A stretch of DNA of 64,000 bases from Streptomyces sp. GESEQ-35 (GCF_017948485.1 NZ_JAFFSX010000017.1:156208-220207), one strand, 5' to 3'. Positions 53,643 to 63,084 are shown, counted from the stretch's first letter. Notes: a model not told the origin generated them from the letters alone. Translations and numbers: made by a program.

Positions 53643-54599
53643 GTGTCGGCTGAACAGGTGCACCGCACGACGCACGACGTGGAGATCGCCGCGCCCGCGG
53701 CGGTCGTGTACGGGCTGATCTCGGACGCGGTGCGGTGGCCGCTGTTCTTCCCGCCGAACGTACACGTGGAACAGCTGGAGTCCGACGGCACGGACGAGCG
53801 GCTGCGGATGTGGGCGACCGCCAACGGCACGGTCAAGTCGTGGACTTCGCGCCGCCGGCTGGACTCCGCCCGGCGCCGCATCGACTTCCGCCAGGAGGTG
53901 CCGGCCGCCCCGCTCACGGGCATGGGCGGCAGCTGGATCGTCGAGGAGCGGGGCGAAGCTGCGTCCCGGCTGGTCCTGCTGCACGACTTCACGGTGGGCG
54001 AGGACCGTCCCGAGGACGTCGAGTGGGTCGAGCGGGCCACGGACACCAACAGCCGTGCGGAGCTGGACCGGGTCAAGGACCTCGCGGAGCGCCGGCCACA
54101 ACTGGACGCCCTGGTGCTCTCCTTCGAGGACAGCGTGCGGGTCGAGGGCCCGGCCGGACCGGTCTACGACTTCCTCTACCGGGTCGGTGACTGGCCCCGG
54201 CTGGTCCCGCACGTCGACCGCCTGGACCTGACCGAGGACGCCCCCGGAGTGCAGGTCATGGCCATGGACACGCGCACCGCCGACGGCTCCGTGCACACCA
54301 CCGAGTCCATCCGGGTCTGCTTCCCCGACACCGGCCGCATCGTCTACAAGCAGACCGCCACGCCCGCCCTGATGGACGCCCACACCGGCGCCTGGTCCGT
54401 CGTACCGGACGAGACCGGTGTGACCGTCACCTCCCGGCACGACGTGGTCCTGCGCGAGGAAGCCGTCACGCGGGTGCTCGGCGCGGACGCCACCGTCGAG
54501 CAGGCACGCCGCTACGTCCGTGAGGCTCTCGGCCGCAACTCCACCGCCACCCTCAACCTCGCCAGGCAGCACGCGGAATCGGCCCTCGCGACCCGGTGA
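53643..54599 (+). CDS. Aromatase/cyclase, two-domain SRPBCC type (copy 2)
   Basis: 318 residues, the same length as copy 1 at 13.6 kb and similar throughout ('VHRTTHDVEIAAPAAVVYGL', 'FLYRVGDWPRLVPHVDRLDL', 'ALGRNSTATLNLARQHAES'). The GTG at 53643 is preferred to one at 53637 because GAGG lies 8 bp before it and the N-terminus then aligns with copy 1. Placed after the ketoreductase, it is likely the first-ring aromatase; the role of the other copy is open. Confidence 0.92.
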   Translation: MSAEQVHRTTHDVEIAAPAAVVYGLISDAVRWPLFFPPNVHVEQLESDGTDERLRMWATANGTVKSWTSRRRLDSARRRIDFRQEVPAAPLTGMGGSWIVEERGEAASRLVLLHDFTVGEDRPEDVEWVERATDTNSRAELDRVKDLAERRPQLDALVLSFEDSVRVEGPAGPVYDFLYRVGDWPRLVPHVDRLDLTEDAPGVQVMAMDTRTADGSVHTTESIRVCFPDTGRIVYKQTATPALMDAHTGAWSVVPDETGVTVTSRHDVVLREEAVTRVLGADATVEQARRYVREALGRNSTATLNLARQHAESALATR

Positions 54600-54657
54600 C
54601 GGGGCACTCCGAGGCCCTTCGCCGTCCTCGTATCTCAAGGGAATCAGGGAACTCACG

Positions 54658-54850
54658 TGACTCCACCCACGACTAAAGTCGCGGGCTTCCTGGGTCGGTG
54701 GCTAGGCACCGTCGCAGAGGACCAGCCCGGCCCTGTGCAGGACGTTGAGCGCGCCCACGCGGTCGGCGTTCTCGACCAGGCCGCAGTTGACGCATTCGAA
54801 CTTTGCTTGGGTGACACGGTTCTCCTTCGCGACGTGGCCGCATCCGCCGA
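54658..54850 (-). ncRNA. Predicted omega/reRNA at the right end of the IS
   Basis: In IS605 elements the guide RNA of TnpB overlaps the 3' end of tnpB, ends with the right-end hairpin, and takes its guide from the flanking DNA. Here the scaffold would cover the end of tnpB and the hairpin at 54666-54685. The guide would read leftward from about 54657 (minus strand CGTGAGTTCCCTGATTCC). The position is inferred; extent is uncertain. Confidence 0.4.
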
Positions 54851-55922
54851 GGGCGGCCGGGCACGTGCGGGAGGTGTTGCGGGCGTCCACCGGGATCACT
54901 CGGCGACCGGCACTCTCAGCCTTGTTCGCCAGGATGCTCAGGAACTGTCCCCAACCCGCGTCGAGGATACTTCGGTTCAGCCCGGCCTTCGCAGCGGCGC
55001 CGTTCGGGAGGAACACGCCGGTCTGCTCGGGATCTGGCTTGGGTGCGGGCGCCTTGGTCATGCCCGCCGTGTTCAGCTTCTCGTGCCCGATCACGTCGTG
55101 CTCTTGGACCAGGGCGAGAGCCTTCTTGTGGTGGTCGTCAGCTCGCTGCCGCCGGATCTTGACATGCAGCTTGGCGACCTTCCGGGCTGCGGCCCGGTGC
55201 TTCTTCGTGCGCTTCTTGGTGCGTTTGGGGAACGTCGAAAGGTGCTGCTGGGCGGCGGCCAGCTCGGCGGCCATCGTGTCGAGGAACTTCGGGTTCTCGA
55301 CGTGCTCACCGCCCGAGTCGGTGAAGAAGTGCACGGTGCCCATGTCGATTCCGACGATGCTGCCCGTCGCGGGCAAAGGCTCGGCGGGCACTTCGTCGCA
55401 GGCCAGGACGACGTACCAGCGGCGGCCTTCCCGCCTGATGCTGATTGTCTTCACCCGGCCCTTCACGGGGCGGTGCTGGTGCACGCGGACGTGGCCGATG
55501 CCTTGCAGGCGTACGCGGGTCCGCCGGTCGTGCGGGGTGGAGTCCCAGCGACAGCCGTCGCCGTCCTTGGGGAAGGTCACGGTGTCGAAGTGCCCGACAC
55601 CCTTGAACCTCGGGTAGCCGGGCGTGAGACCGGCCTTCACGCGCTTGAAGAAGGCTTGGAATGCCTTGTCCAACCGACGCAAGGTCGCCTGCTGGGAGGA
55701 GAACGACCAGCGGCCCTGCCGTTCCGGGTCGAACGTCCGGATCGCCTTGAGCTGGCCGGACTGGTCGCCGTATTTAATGCTCGTCGTCGAGCTGTGCCGG
55801 TAGGCGTCCCGGCGCTCCTGGAGCGCGCCGTTGTAGAGGGAGCAGTGGTCGGCCAGCATCGCCCGCAGCGCGGCTTCCTGCTGGGCCGTGGGGCGAAGGA
55901 GGAACTTGTACGCCCGTATCAA
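54702..55922 (-). CDS. tnpB: TnpB RNA-guided nuclease of IS605 type
   Basis: 406 residues from a TTG overlapping the tnpA stop (TTGA), the normal TnpB size. RuvC residues are in 'VGIDMGTVHFF' (Asp), 'VIGHEKLNTAG' (Glu) and 'VENADRVGALNVL' (Asp). The zinc ribbon has Cys in 'SRTCPAALGGCG' and 'FECVNCG'. 'WSFSSQQATLRRLDKAFQAFF' is the conserved N-terminal helix. All catalytic residues are present, so the nuclease is probably functional. The ORF is open back to 56036, but that part overlaps tnpA. Confidence 0.93.
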   Translation of the reverse strand: MIRAYKFLLRPTAQQEAALRAMLADHCSLYNGALQERRDAYRHSSTTSIKYGDQSGQLKAIRTFDPERQGRWSFSSQQATLRRLDKAFQAFFKRVKAGLTPGYPRFKGVGHFDTVTFPKDGDGCRWDSTPHDRRTRVRLQGIGHVRVHQHRPVKGRVKTISIRREGRRWYVVLACDEVPAEPLPATGSIVGIDMGTVHFFTDSGGEHVENPKFLDTMAAELAAAQQHLSTFPKRTKKRTKKHRAAARKVAKLHVKIRRQRADDHHKKALALVQEHDVIGHEKLNTAGMTKAPAPKPDPEQTGVFLPNGAAAKAGLNRSILDAGWGQFLSILANKAESAGRRVIPVDARNTSRTCPAALGGCGHVAKENRVTQAKFECVNCGLVENADRVGALNVLHRAGLVLCDGA

Positions 55923-56353
55923 GGCTGCCCCTCCTTCTCCTTCTTCCAAGGGCGTTCCCACTGGGTGTCGATGTACTTCTCCACCGTGGCCGCCGAGACC
56001 GCGCCGACCGACGCGGCGAAGTACGACGACGACCACAGGGTGGGCATCCGCGACTTCAGGTGCGGGAACTCCGCCCGCAGCACGCGGGATGTGAAGCCCT
56101 TGAACTGGTTGGCCACATACGACGCCGACGACTTCGGGTCGTGCTTGACGAACAGGTGCACGTGGTCCGGCATCAGCTCAAGGGCGATGATCTCCCACCC
56201 GCGCTCGCCGGCCTTCTGCCGGATCAGTTCGTCCAGGCGTTCCGCGACCCGCCCACCGAGGACCGGACGGCGGTACTTCGGGCACCACACCACGTGGAGC
56301 CCGAGATCGTACACACCTCCGGAGAACCGACGAACCTTCCTGGTCACCGTCAC
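55919..56353 (-). CDS. tnpA: IS200/IS605 transposase TnpA (HUH tyrosine)
   Basis: 144 residues. HUH motif in 'LMPDHVHLFVKHD' (about residues 60-72) and the catalytic Tyr in the helix 'SAATVEKYIDTQWE'. It cuts and rejoins single-stranded DNA at the hairpin ends. Length and motif order are intact. GTG start. The element therefore seems autonomous. The 150-bp stretch 56354-56503 is the left end of the IS and contains no gene. Confidence 0.95.
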   Translation of the reverse strand: MTVTRKVRRFSGGVYDLGLHVVWCPKYRRPVLGGRVAERLDELIRQKAGERGWEIIALELMPDHVHLFVKHDPKSSASYVANQFKGFTSRVLRAEFPHLKSRMPTLWSSSYFAASVGAVSAATVEKYIDTQWERPWKKEKEGQP

Positions 56354-56503
56354 GCGATCACTATATACACGCCGCAGGTCTAGTGCGGCAGAAAGGTGGG
56401 CTCAGGTGAACAGTGCAGATCCGTGCACACAGTTGAGGTCAGAGCAGGGTCAAGAAGCCATTCCCCACCCCGCTAAAGCGGGGCATCCCCTGGCTAGGTC
56501 CTG

Positions 56504-57856
56504 ATGGATGAGATCGTCAGCGCTGTTCTCGCCGAGGACGCGTCTGCGCAGGACTTCGCGGGGCTGCGGCTTCCGGAGTCCTACCTCGGCGCGGTACTGC
56601 GCGAGGAAGACGTCTCGATGTTCGAGGGCATGGCCTCGGTGGACAAGGACCCGCGCAAGTCGCTCCAGGTGCGGGACGTGCTGGTGCCGCAGCCCGCGGC
56701 GGGTGAGGCGCTGGTGGCGGTGATGGCCTCGTCGGTGAACTACAACACCGTCTGGTCGGCCATCTTCGAACCGCTGCCCACCTTCTCGTTCCTGAAGCGG
56801 TACGCCCCGCTGTCACCGGCGTCGGCCCGCCACGACCTGCCGTACCACGTGATCGGCTCCGACCTCGCGGGCGTCGTCCTGCGCACCGGGCCCGGCGTGA
56901 ACCGGTGGCAGGCCGGTGACCGGGTGGTCGCCCACTGTCTGTCGGTGGAGCTGGAGTCGGCCGACGGACACGGGGACACGATGCTCGACCCGGAGCAGCG
57001 CATCTGGGGCTTCGAGACCAACTTCGGCGGACTGGCCCAGCTGGCCCTGGTCAAGGCGAACCAGCTGATGCCGAAGCCGGAGCATCTGACCTGGGAGGAG
57101 GCGGCGGCTCCCGGCCTCGTCAACTCCACCGCGTACCGGCAGCTGGTCTCCCGCAACGGTGCCGGGATGAAGCAGGGCGACAACGTCCTGATCTGGGGCG
57201 CGAGCGGCGGACTCGGCTCGTACGCCACCCAGTTGGCACTGGCCGGCGGCGCCAACCCGGTCTGCGTGGTCTCGTCGCCGCAGAAGGCGGAGATCTGCCG
57301 GGCGATGGGCGCCGAGGCGATCATCGACCGCACCGCCGAGGACTACAAGTTCTGGAAGGACGAGCACAACCAGGACCCGCGCGAGTGGAAGCGCTTCGGC
57401 AAGCGCATCCGTGAACTGACCGGCGGCGAGGACGTCGACATCGTCTTCGAGCACCCCGGCCGCGAGACCTTCGGCGCCTCCGTCTACGTCACCCGCAAGG
57501 GCGGCACCATCGTCACCTGCGCCTCCACCTCCGGCTTCAAGCACGAGTACGACAACCGCTACCTGTGGATGTCCCTGAAGCGGATCATCGGCTCGCACTT
57601 CGCCAACTACCGCGAGGCCTGGGAGGCCAACCGGCTCATCGCCAAGGGCAAGATCCACCCCACCCTGTCCAAGGTCTACTCCCTTGAGGAGACCGGCCAG
57701 GCCGCCTACGACGTGCACCGCAACCTCCACCAGGGCAAGGTCGGCGTCCTGTGCCTGGCCCCCGAGGAAGGCCTCGGCGTGCGCAACCACGAGCTGCGCG
57801 CCCGGCACCTCCACGCCATCAACCGCTTCCGTGAAGGGCAGGCGCACATCTCATGA
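56504..57856 (+). CDS. ccr: Crotonyl-CoA carboxylase/reductase
   Basis: 450 residues, normal length. Reductively carboxylates crotonyl-CoA to ethylmalonyl-CoA, or reduces it to butyryl-CoA without CO2. Hallmarks: 'DKDPRKSLQVRDVLVPQP', 'SSVNYNTVWSAIFEP', 'WGFETNFGGLAQLALVK', 'NVLIWGASGGLGSYATQLAL', 'IVFEHPGRETFGASVYV'. The ATG lies a few bases inside the IS boundary, with only AGG before it. The likely native ribosome site (CAGGGAACTCAC) is now at 54645-54656. Its stop overlaps the next start (ATGA). Supplies a C4 unit for priming or extension. Confidence 0.95.
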   Translation: MDEIVSAVLAEDASAQDFAGLRLPESYLGAVLREEDVSMFEGMASVDKDPRKSLQVRDVLVPQPAAGEALVAVMASSVNYNTVWSAIFEPLPTFSFLKRYAPLSPASARHDLPYHVIGSDLAGVVLRTGPGVNRWQAGDRVVAHCLSVELESADGHGDTMLDPEQRIWGFETNFGGLAQLALVKANQLMPKPEHLTWEEAAAPGLVNSTAYRQLVSRNGAGMKQGDNVLIWGASGGLGSYATQLALAGGANPVCVVSSPQKAEICRAMGAEAIIDRTAEDYKFWKDEHNQDPREWKRFGKRIRELTGGEDVDIVFEHPGRETFGASVYVTRKGGTIVTCASTSGFKHEYDNRYLWMSLKRIIGSHFANYREAWEANRLIAKGKIHPTLSKVYSLEETGQAAYDVHRNLHQGKVGVLCLAPEEGLGVRNHELRARHLHAINRFREGQAHIS

Positions 57857-59610
57857 CCGAGCGGCCCCCGCACTCCTCCGCACCCATGACGGGCATCGTC
57901 GGCCTCGGCTCGGTCGGCGAGTCACTGCTGCATCTGCTGCTCGCCGCGGGCCACCGAGTGGTCGCCGTCGACACGGACCTCGACGTACTGGCCCGGGCCG
58001 ACCGGCGGCTCAAGGCCCTCCACGGCAACGGCCCCGAGCGGGACGCCGTGACCTTCACCTCCGACCACGCCCTGCTGCGCGGCGCGTCCGTGGTCGTCGA
58101 GGCCGTACCCGACACCCCCGCCGCCAAGGCCTCCGCCCTGCACCGGATCACCGCCGTCTGCCCGCCCGGCACGACCCTGGTGACCACCACGGCGGCGCTG
58201 CCCGTCACCCGCCTGGCGCTGTCCACCGCACGCCCCGAGGACCTGGTCGGACTGCGGTTCTTCACCCCGCCCTCCCCCGGCGGCCCCGTCGAGTCGGTGC
58301 GCCCGGCCCTCGCCTCCCGTGAGAGCACGGCCGCGCTCGACGCCCTCGTGGCCGCGGCCGGTCTCACGCCGGTCGAGGTGGGCGCCCGGCCGGCCGGCGA
58401 CGCCACCGCTCTCGTCCTGGGACTGCTGAACCGCTCGGTCGCCCTCCTCGACGAGGGCTACGCCACCCACCACGACATCGACACCGCGATGCGCCTGGGC
58501 TGCGGTCTGCCGGCCGGACCGCTTCAGACACTCGACCGCATCGGCCTCGACACGGCCCATGCCGCCCTGATGGAGCTGTGGCTGCGCACCGGCGACAGCT
58601 CCCTCGAACCCGCGCCGCTGCTGAGCCGGATGGTCGCGGCGCAGCTCCTGGGCCGGAAGACCGGCTCCGGCTTCTACGCGTACGACGAGACGGGCGCCCA
58701 GCTCCCGGCAGACGCCGCGGCGGCCCCCGACACGGACGCCGTGGACGTGCGCCGGGTCGGCGTGCTCGGCTCCGGCGCCATGGCCCGGGGCATCGCCGAG
58801 GTCACCGCCGCGGCGGGACACCCGACGGTGCTGGTGGCGCGGAGCGCCGAGAAGGCGGACGCCGCCGTGAACGCCGTGGCGGATTCGCTGACGCGCGCGG
58901 TGCGCCGGGGCAGGACCACCCCCGAGGCCAAGTCCGCGGCCCTCGGCCGTCTGGAGGGCGCCAGCGAGCTCGCGGCCCTGGCCGACTGCGATCTGGTCGT
59001 CGAGGCCGTGGCCGAGGAACTCGACGTCAAGCGCCCGCTGTTCGAGTCCCTGGGCCGGGTGTGCGCTCCCGGTGCGGTGCTCGCCACCACGACGTCGAGC
59101 CTCTCCGTCACGGCCTGCGCCGAGGCCTCCGGCCGCCCCGCCGACGTCGTCGGCATCCACTTCTTCAACCCGGCGCCGGTGATGCGCCTGGTCGAGCTGG
59201 TCCGCACGGACACGGCGGCGCCGCGCACCCTCGCCACGGCCCGCGCCTTCTGCCTGGGCCTGGGCAAGACCGTGGTCGGGTGCTCCGACCGCACCGGCTT
59301 CATCGTCAACAGCCTGCTGTTCCCCTACCTGAGTGCGGCGCTCGCGCTCCTGGACCGCCAGGGCGCGGAAGACACCCTCATGGAGCGCACGGACACGGCC
59401 GTCCAGCAGGGCTTCGGCTACCCCATGGGCCCCTTCGCCCTCCTGGACACGATCGGCCTGGACGTCTCCCACGCCATCCAGCAACGCCTCCACTCCCATT
59501 TCAGGACTCCGGAGTACGAGCCCTCACCAGCCCTCACGGACCTGATCACGGCCGGCTACCTGGGCCGCAAGAACGCCAAAGGGCTGCGGACAGCGACGAG
59601 TCCACGCTGA
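57853..59610 (+). CDS. Tandem 3-hydroxyacyl-CoA dehydrogenase (double-domain)
   Basis: 585 residues made of two complete 3-hydroxybutyryl-CoA dehydrogenase units. The first Rossmann fold is 'GIVGLGSVGESLLHLLLAAG' (about 13-32), the second 'RVGVLGSGAMARGIAEVTAAAG' (about 299-320). The second has the full catalytic 'VVGIHFFNPAPVMRLVELV' and 'VGCSDRTGFIVNSLLFPYL', while the first reads 'LVGLRFFTPPSPGG', with the catalytic His/Asn pair altered, so it may be structural only. Works with ccr on the acetoacetyl-/crotonyl-CoA to ethylmalonyl/butyryl route. The last 32 codons are part of a 177-bp tandem repeat. Confidence 0.9.
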   Translation: MTERPPHSSAPMTGIVGLGSVGESLLHLLLAAGHRVVAVDTDLDVLARADRRLKALHGNGPERDAVTFTSDHALLRGASVVVEAVPDTPAAKASALHRITAVCPPGTTLVTTTAALPVTRLALSTARPEDLVGLRFFTPPSPGGPVESVRPALASRESTAALDALVAAAGLTPVEVGARPAGDATALVLGLLNRSVALLDEGYATHHDIDTAMRLGCGLPAGPLQTLDRIGLDTAHAALMELWLRTGDSSLEPAPLLSRMVAAQLLGRKTGSGFYAYDETGAQLPADAAAAPDTDAVDVRRVGVLGSGAMARGIAEVTAAAGHPTVLVARSAEKADAAVNAVADSLTRAVRRGRTTPEAKSAALGRLEGASELAALADCDLVVEAVAEELDVKRPLFESLGRVCAPGAVLATTTSSLSVTACAEASGRPADVVGIHFFNPAPVMRLVELVRTDTAAPRTLATARAFCLGLGKTVVGCSDRTGFIVNSLLFPYLSAALALLDRQGAEDTLMERTDTAVQQGFGYPMGPFALLDTIGLDVSHAIQQRLHSHFRTPEYEPSPALTDLITAGYLGRKNAKGLRTATSPR

Positions 59611-59930
59611 CCACGCGACACGCACTCAGCCTCCGACCCCACCAGCCCAGACCAGGACCGCACCCGCAACTTCCGGTTCTGGAATCCGCAGTACGAGCCC
59701 TCGACAACGCTCACGGACCTGATCACGGCCGGCTACTTGGGCCGCAAGAACGGCAAAGGGCTGCGGACGGCGACGAGTTCGCGCTGACCGCGTGACACGC
59801 ACTCAGCCTCCGACCCCACCAGCCCGGACCAGGATCGCACCCGCAACTTCCGGTTCTGGAATCCGCAGTGCGAGCCCTCGACAGCCCTCACGGACCTGAT
59901 CACCGCGGGCTACCTGGGCGCGGCCCGCAC
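59515..59930. repeat. 177-bp tandem repeat of a convergent gene junction
   Basis: Units start at 59515, 59692 and 59869 (third partial). Each unit carries the last codons of the hydroxyacyl-CoA dehydrogenase (YEPS..LTDLITAGYLGRKN..) and a piece equal to the 3' end of the LAL regulator (CGCACCCGCAACTTCCGGT). So the boundary between the two convergent genes was copied as a block. The 320 bases 59611-59930 contain only these copies. Confidence 0.92.
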
Positions 59931-62177
59931 TCAGCACCGGCCCCCCACCAGCTCCACCAGACCGGCCCGGGACCGCACCCGCAACTTCCGGTACACGCTG
60001 GTCAGATGCTGCTCAACCGTGCTCGGCGTCACATACAGCCGTGCGGCGATCCCGCGATTGGTGCACCCGTCCGCCGCCAGCACGGCAACCCTGCGCTCGG
60101 CCCGGGTCAGCACGGCGATCGGATCGCGTCCGGCCTCCCCGGCCGCCAGCGACCGCACCGCCTCCGCGGCAGGGCCCCGCCAGTCGACGGCCTCCCCCGC
60201 CTCGACACCCCACTCGGCCAGCAGATCCCGGCAGGTGTGAAAGTCCCTGAGCGCGGCCCGCGCCCGTCCCGAGGCCAGCAGGCAGCCACCCCGGGCCAGC
60301 AGATAGTGCACCCCGGCCCGTGACCGGAACAGCACCTCAGGGACGGGAACCCGCAGCAGACGCTCCGCCTTCTGATACGCCCCGCGCGCGGTGGCGGCCC
60401 GCACGGCCGCCGCGAGCGGCATTCCGACCGCCACCCCCCACGCCCCCGGCGACATCAGATCCAGCGCCCGCTCCGCATGCCCCGCGCCGACGTCGTACGC
60501 CTCCGCCCGCACCTGCACCACGGCGGCCACCGCGGCCGCCACCGCCCGCCGCGCCGGCGTCGTCTGCGCCGGCCCGGCCCCGGCGGACAGCGCACACCAC
60601 TGCGCGACCCGCTCCGTCTCCCCCGCGTGCAGCAGCAGGGTCAGCACGGCGGCGACGGAGGGCGGCGGCGCGTGCCCATGGACGATCGACTCCAGGACCT
60701 GCTCGGCGGCGGTGTCCCTGTCCGGCCCGCCGCCGTCCTCCCCCACCGCACCGGGCCGGACGTAGTCGATCGTGGCCCTCAACTCCAGTACGGGCACGCT
60801 GCTTTCGAGCGTTCCGGCGGCCCGCGCCGGCTGCTCCGCCCGCCCGTGCCACAGCAGCAGCCCCGCCGCCTCCACCGTCCGCTCGGCATCGAGCCGCCCG
60901 GACGCGAGGTTCCTCTCCAGCGCGGGCAGGTGCCGTATGACGGCTGCGGGGTCGCTCTCCCACTCGGCGCGTGCGAGCGTTTCGAGCATGCCGTGGTGCT
61001 GCTCGTCGCCGCCCGCACGGTATGCGGTCCGCAGGAACTGGGCGGCCCGGCGCACCTCGCCGGCCCGCATCGCATGTCCGCCCGCCTCGGTGAGCAGCGG
61101 CGCCGCCCACGCGGGCGAGGTCCCCGCCGCACCGTCGGCCGCGGCGGCGACCAGGTGCACGGCCACGGCGGGGGGTTCGGCGCCGTCGTCGTAGAGCACC
61201 CGGGCCGCCCGCGCGTGCAGCAGGCCGCTCTCCTCGGCGGACAGGTCCTCCAGCGCGGCCGCGCGCACCCCCGCGTGGCGCAGCCGCCCTCCGTCGAGCA
61301 GCCCCGTCGCGTCGAGCTGCTCAAGACCGGCGGCGACGGCCCGTTCGGGGACCCGGAGGAACCGGGCGACCAGCGTGAGGGTGGCCTCGTCGCCGAGCAC
61401 GGCCAGGGCGCGGGCCGTGCGCAGCGCCGCCGTACCCGCGCCGCGCAGACAGTCGACGACTCCGCGGCGGAAGGCCGTACCGGCGACGGGACGTGCGGGA
61501 CGTACGGGTTGGCAGGCCCGGTGGTCGTCGAGCAGGCCGTGCAGCAGCCGCGGATTTCCCCCGGTGAACCGGTACCAGTCGGCGGCGAGCCGCCGGGCCG
61601 TCTCCGCATCCATGGCACCCGGGCCGCGCAGGAAGCCGGCGACCCCCGCCTCGGAGAGCGTCGTCAGCCGTACGGGAACGCGGCGCGGGTGCCGGAACAA
61701 CTCGGCCAGCGGCAGCGGCAGCGCGGCGTCCGGCCGTCCGCTCATCACCAGCAGGGCGCCGGTGTCCGCCAGCCGCCCGCACAGATACAGCAGGCTGCGC
61801 GCCGACGGCTCGTCCGCGTGCTGGACATCGTCCACTACGACGGCCAGGGGGCCGTTCCCGCCCAGCGCACACAGCGCGTCGTGCAGCGCGCCGGGCCCGC
61901 CGCCGGGCTCGTAGGGGTCCTCGCGGGCCGCCCGTCGGGTGCCACTGAGCAACTGGCCCACCACGCCGAACGGCAGGGACTCCTCGGCCGGGGACGCACA
62001 GGCCTTCAGCACGCGTGCTCCGCGCTGCGCAGCCCGGGCCGCGAAGGCGTCCAGCAGGGCGCTCTTGCCGGTTCCGGAGCGGCCCGTGACGAGTACGGCG
62101 GCTCCCTCCACCCCTCCGGCGGACGCCAACAGCTCGTCGAGCAGCGCCAGTTCGCCGCCTCGCCGCACCAGCTCCAC
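59931..62177 (-). CDS. LAL-type (LuxR, ATP-binding) regulator
   Basis: 748 residues, shorter than the usual 900-plus. N-terminal AAA/STAND ATPase with Walker A 'TGRSGTGKSALLDAFAARA' (about 31-49) and Walker B 'LAVVVDDVQHAD'. A helical TPR-like middle follows, then a LuxR helix-turn-helix at the end ('LTRAERRVAVLAADGCTNRGI', 'VTPSTVEQHLTSVYRKL'). Compared with the family, about 110 residues between the 'DWRGPAAEAV' block and the HTH are missing. GTG start. Probably a second-level regulator above the SARPs; its 3' end was the source of the repeat just downstream. Confidence 0.88.
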   Translation of the reverse strand: MELVRRGGELALLDELLASAGGVEGAAVLVTGRSGTGKSALLDAFAARAAQRGARVLKACASPAEESLPFGVVGQLLSGTRRAAREDPYEPGGGPGALHDALCALGGNGPLAVVVDDVQHADEPSARSLLYLCGRLADTGALLVMSGRPDAALPLPLAELFRHPRRVPVRLTTLSEAGVAGFLRGPGAMDAETARRLAADWYRFTGGNPRLLHGLLDDHRACQPVRPARPVAGTAFRRGVVDCLRGAGTAALRTARALAVLGDEATLTLVARFLRVPERAVAAGLEQLDATGLLDGGRLRHAGVRAAALEDLSAEESGLLHARAARVLYDDGAEPPAVAVHLVAAAADGAAGTSPAWAAPLLTEAGGHAMRAGEVRRAAQFLRTAYRAGGDEQHHGMLETLARAEWESDPAAVIRHLPALERNLASGRLDAERTVEAAGLLLWHGRAEQPARAAGTLESSVPVLELRATIDYVRPGAVGEDGGGPDRDTAAEQVLESIVHGHAPPPSVAAVLTLLLHAGETERVAQWCALSAGAGPAQTTPARRAVAAAVAAVVQVRAEAYDVGAGHAERALDLMSPGAWGVAVGMPLAAAVRAATARGAYQKAERLLRVPVPEVLFRSRAGVHYLLARGGCLLASGRARAALRDFHTCRDLLAEWGVEAGEAVDWRGPAAEAVRSLAAGEAGRDPIAVLTRAERRVAVLAADGCTNRGIAARLYVTPSTVEQHLTSVYRKLRVRSRAGLVELVGGRC

Positions 62178-62284
62178 CAGCGTCCCCCCAGGGCGTCAGG
62201 CCGCGTGCCTCTTCCGGAAAGTCTCCTCAGGATCATGGAAGGTTCGCTGGTCTTGGACCTGAGCCGCGCTCGAGGCGGCGCCGG

Positions 62285-63084
62285 TCAGCGCGGGGCCGAC
62301 ACTCTCGGGGGCTCGGGCAGAGCCAGCACCCGGGGCGCGGCCCGTCCCCAGGGAAAGCCGTGATGCAGCTGAAGCACAGGCGACTCCTGAGGCTCGGCCA
62401 GGACGGCCACGGCGGCCAGTACGTCGGGCACCGGCTCCAGCTCCACGAAGCGCCACCCTCTTTCGTGGTCGTTCTCCGGCGGCCGGAAACCGGTCACTCC
62501 GCGGTCCTCGGCCAGAGTGAAGGCGAAGCTGTCGAAGGGCAGTCCGAGGCCGAGCCCGCGCGCCTTGGAGTACGCCTCCTTCAGCGTCCACAGCCGCAGC
62601 ACCCGCCGGTCGCGGGGCCGGCCCGGGGCGGCCTGCGCCACCCAGTTCCGCTCCTCCTCGGCGAAGGTCTCCACGATGGTGTCGAAGCCCTGGTCACCGC
62701 GGTCGAGCCGCTCCACGTCCACGCCGATCCGGTGCCTGCGCACCACGCCGAGCAGATTGTGACCGAGCGCGTGGGACAGGTTGAAGTCCAACTCCCGCCC
62801 GCCGCGCGGCAGTCCCTCGGGCGGCTTCTGAAGGAACGGCCGCCCGCGCGAGGTGCGCCAGATCACGGCCTCGGCCTCCGGCACCCCGCTCTCGAGTGCG
62901 AGGACCCGCCGCACGAGCGCATGGGCGACCAGATACTGGCGCCGGTCGCGCTCGAAGAGGAACCTGCCCGCGATCTCCTGCTCGTGCTCGTCCAGCCAGT
63001 GCGCGGCCAGGGTGGCGGCGATGCCCGGGGCGAGCTCCTCATTGGGGCAGAACCAGAGTTTCACCGCCACCGGAGCCACACTGT

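Larger units (their letters stand above)
54658..56500 (-). mobile_element. IS200/IS605-family insertion sequence (tnpA + tnpB)
   Basis: A 1.84-kb element with an HUH transposase and a TnpB, bounded by short hairpins: right end 54666-54685 (CCCACGAC-TAAA-GTCGCGGG) and left end 56468-56483 (CCCCGC-TAAA-GCGGGG). No terminal inverted repeats or target duplication are seen, as expected for this family. Boundaries are estimated to about 10 bp. It separates the second aromatase from ccr. Confidence 0.9.
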
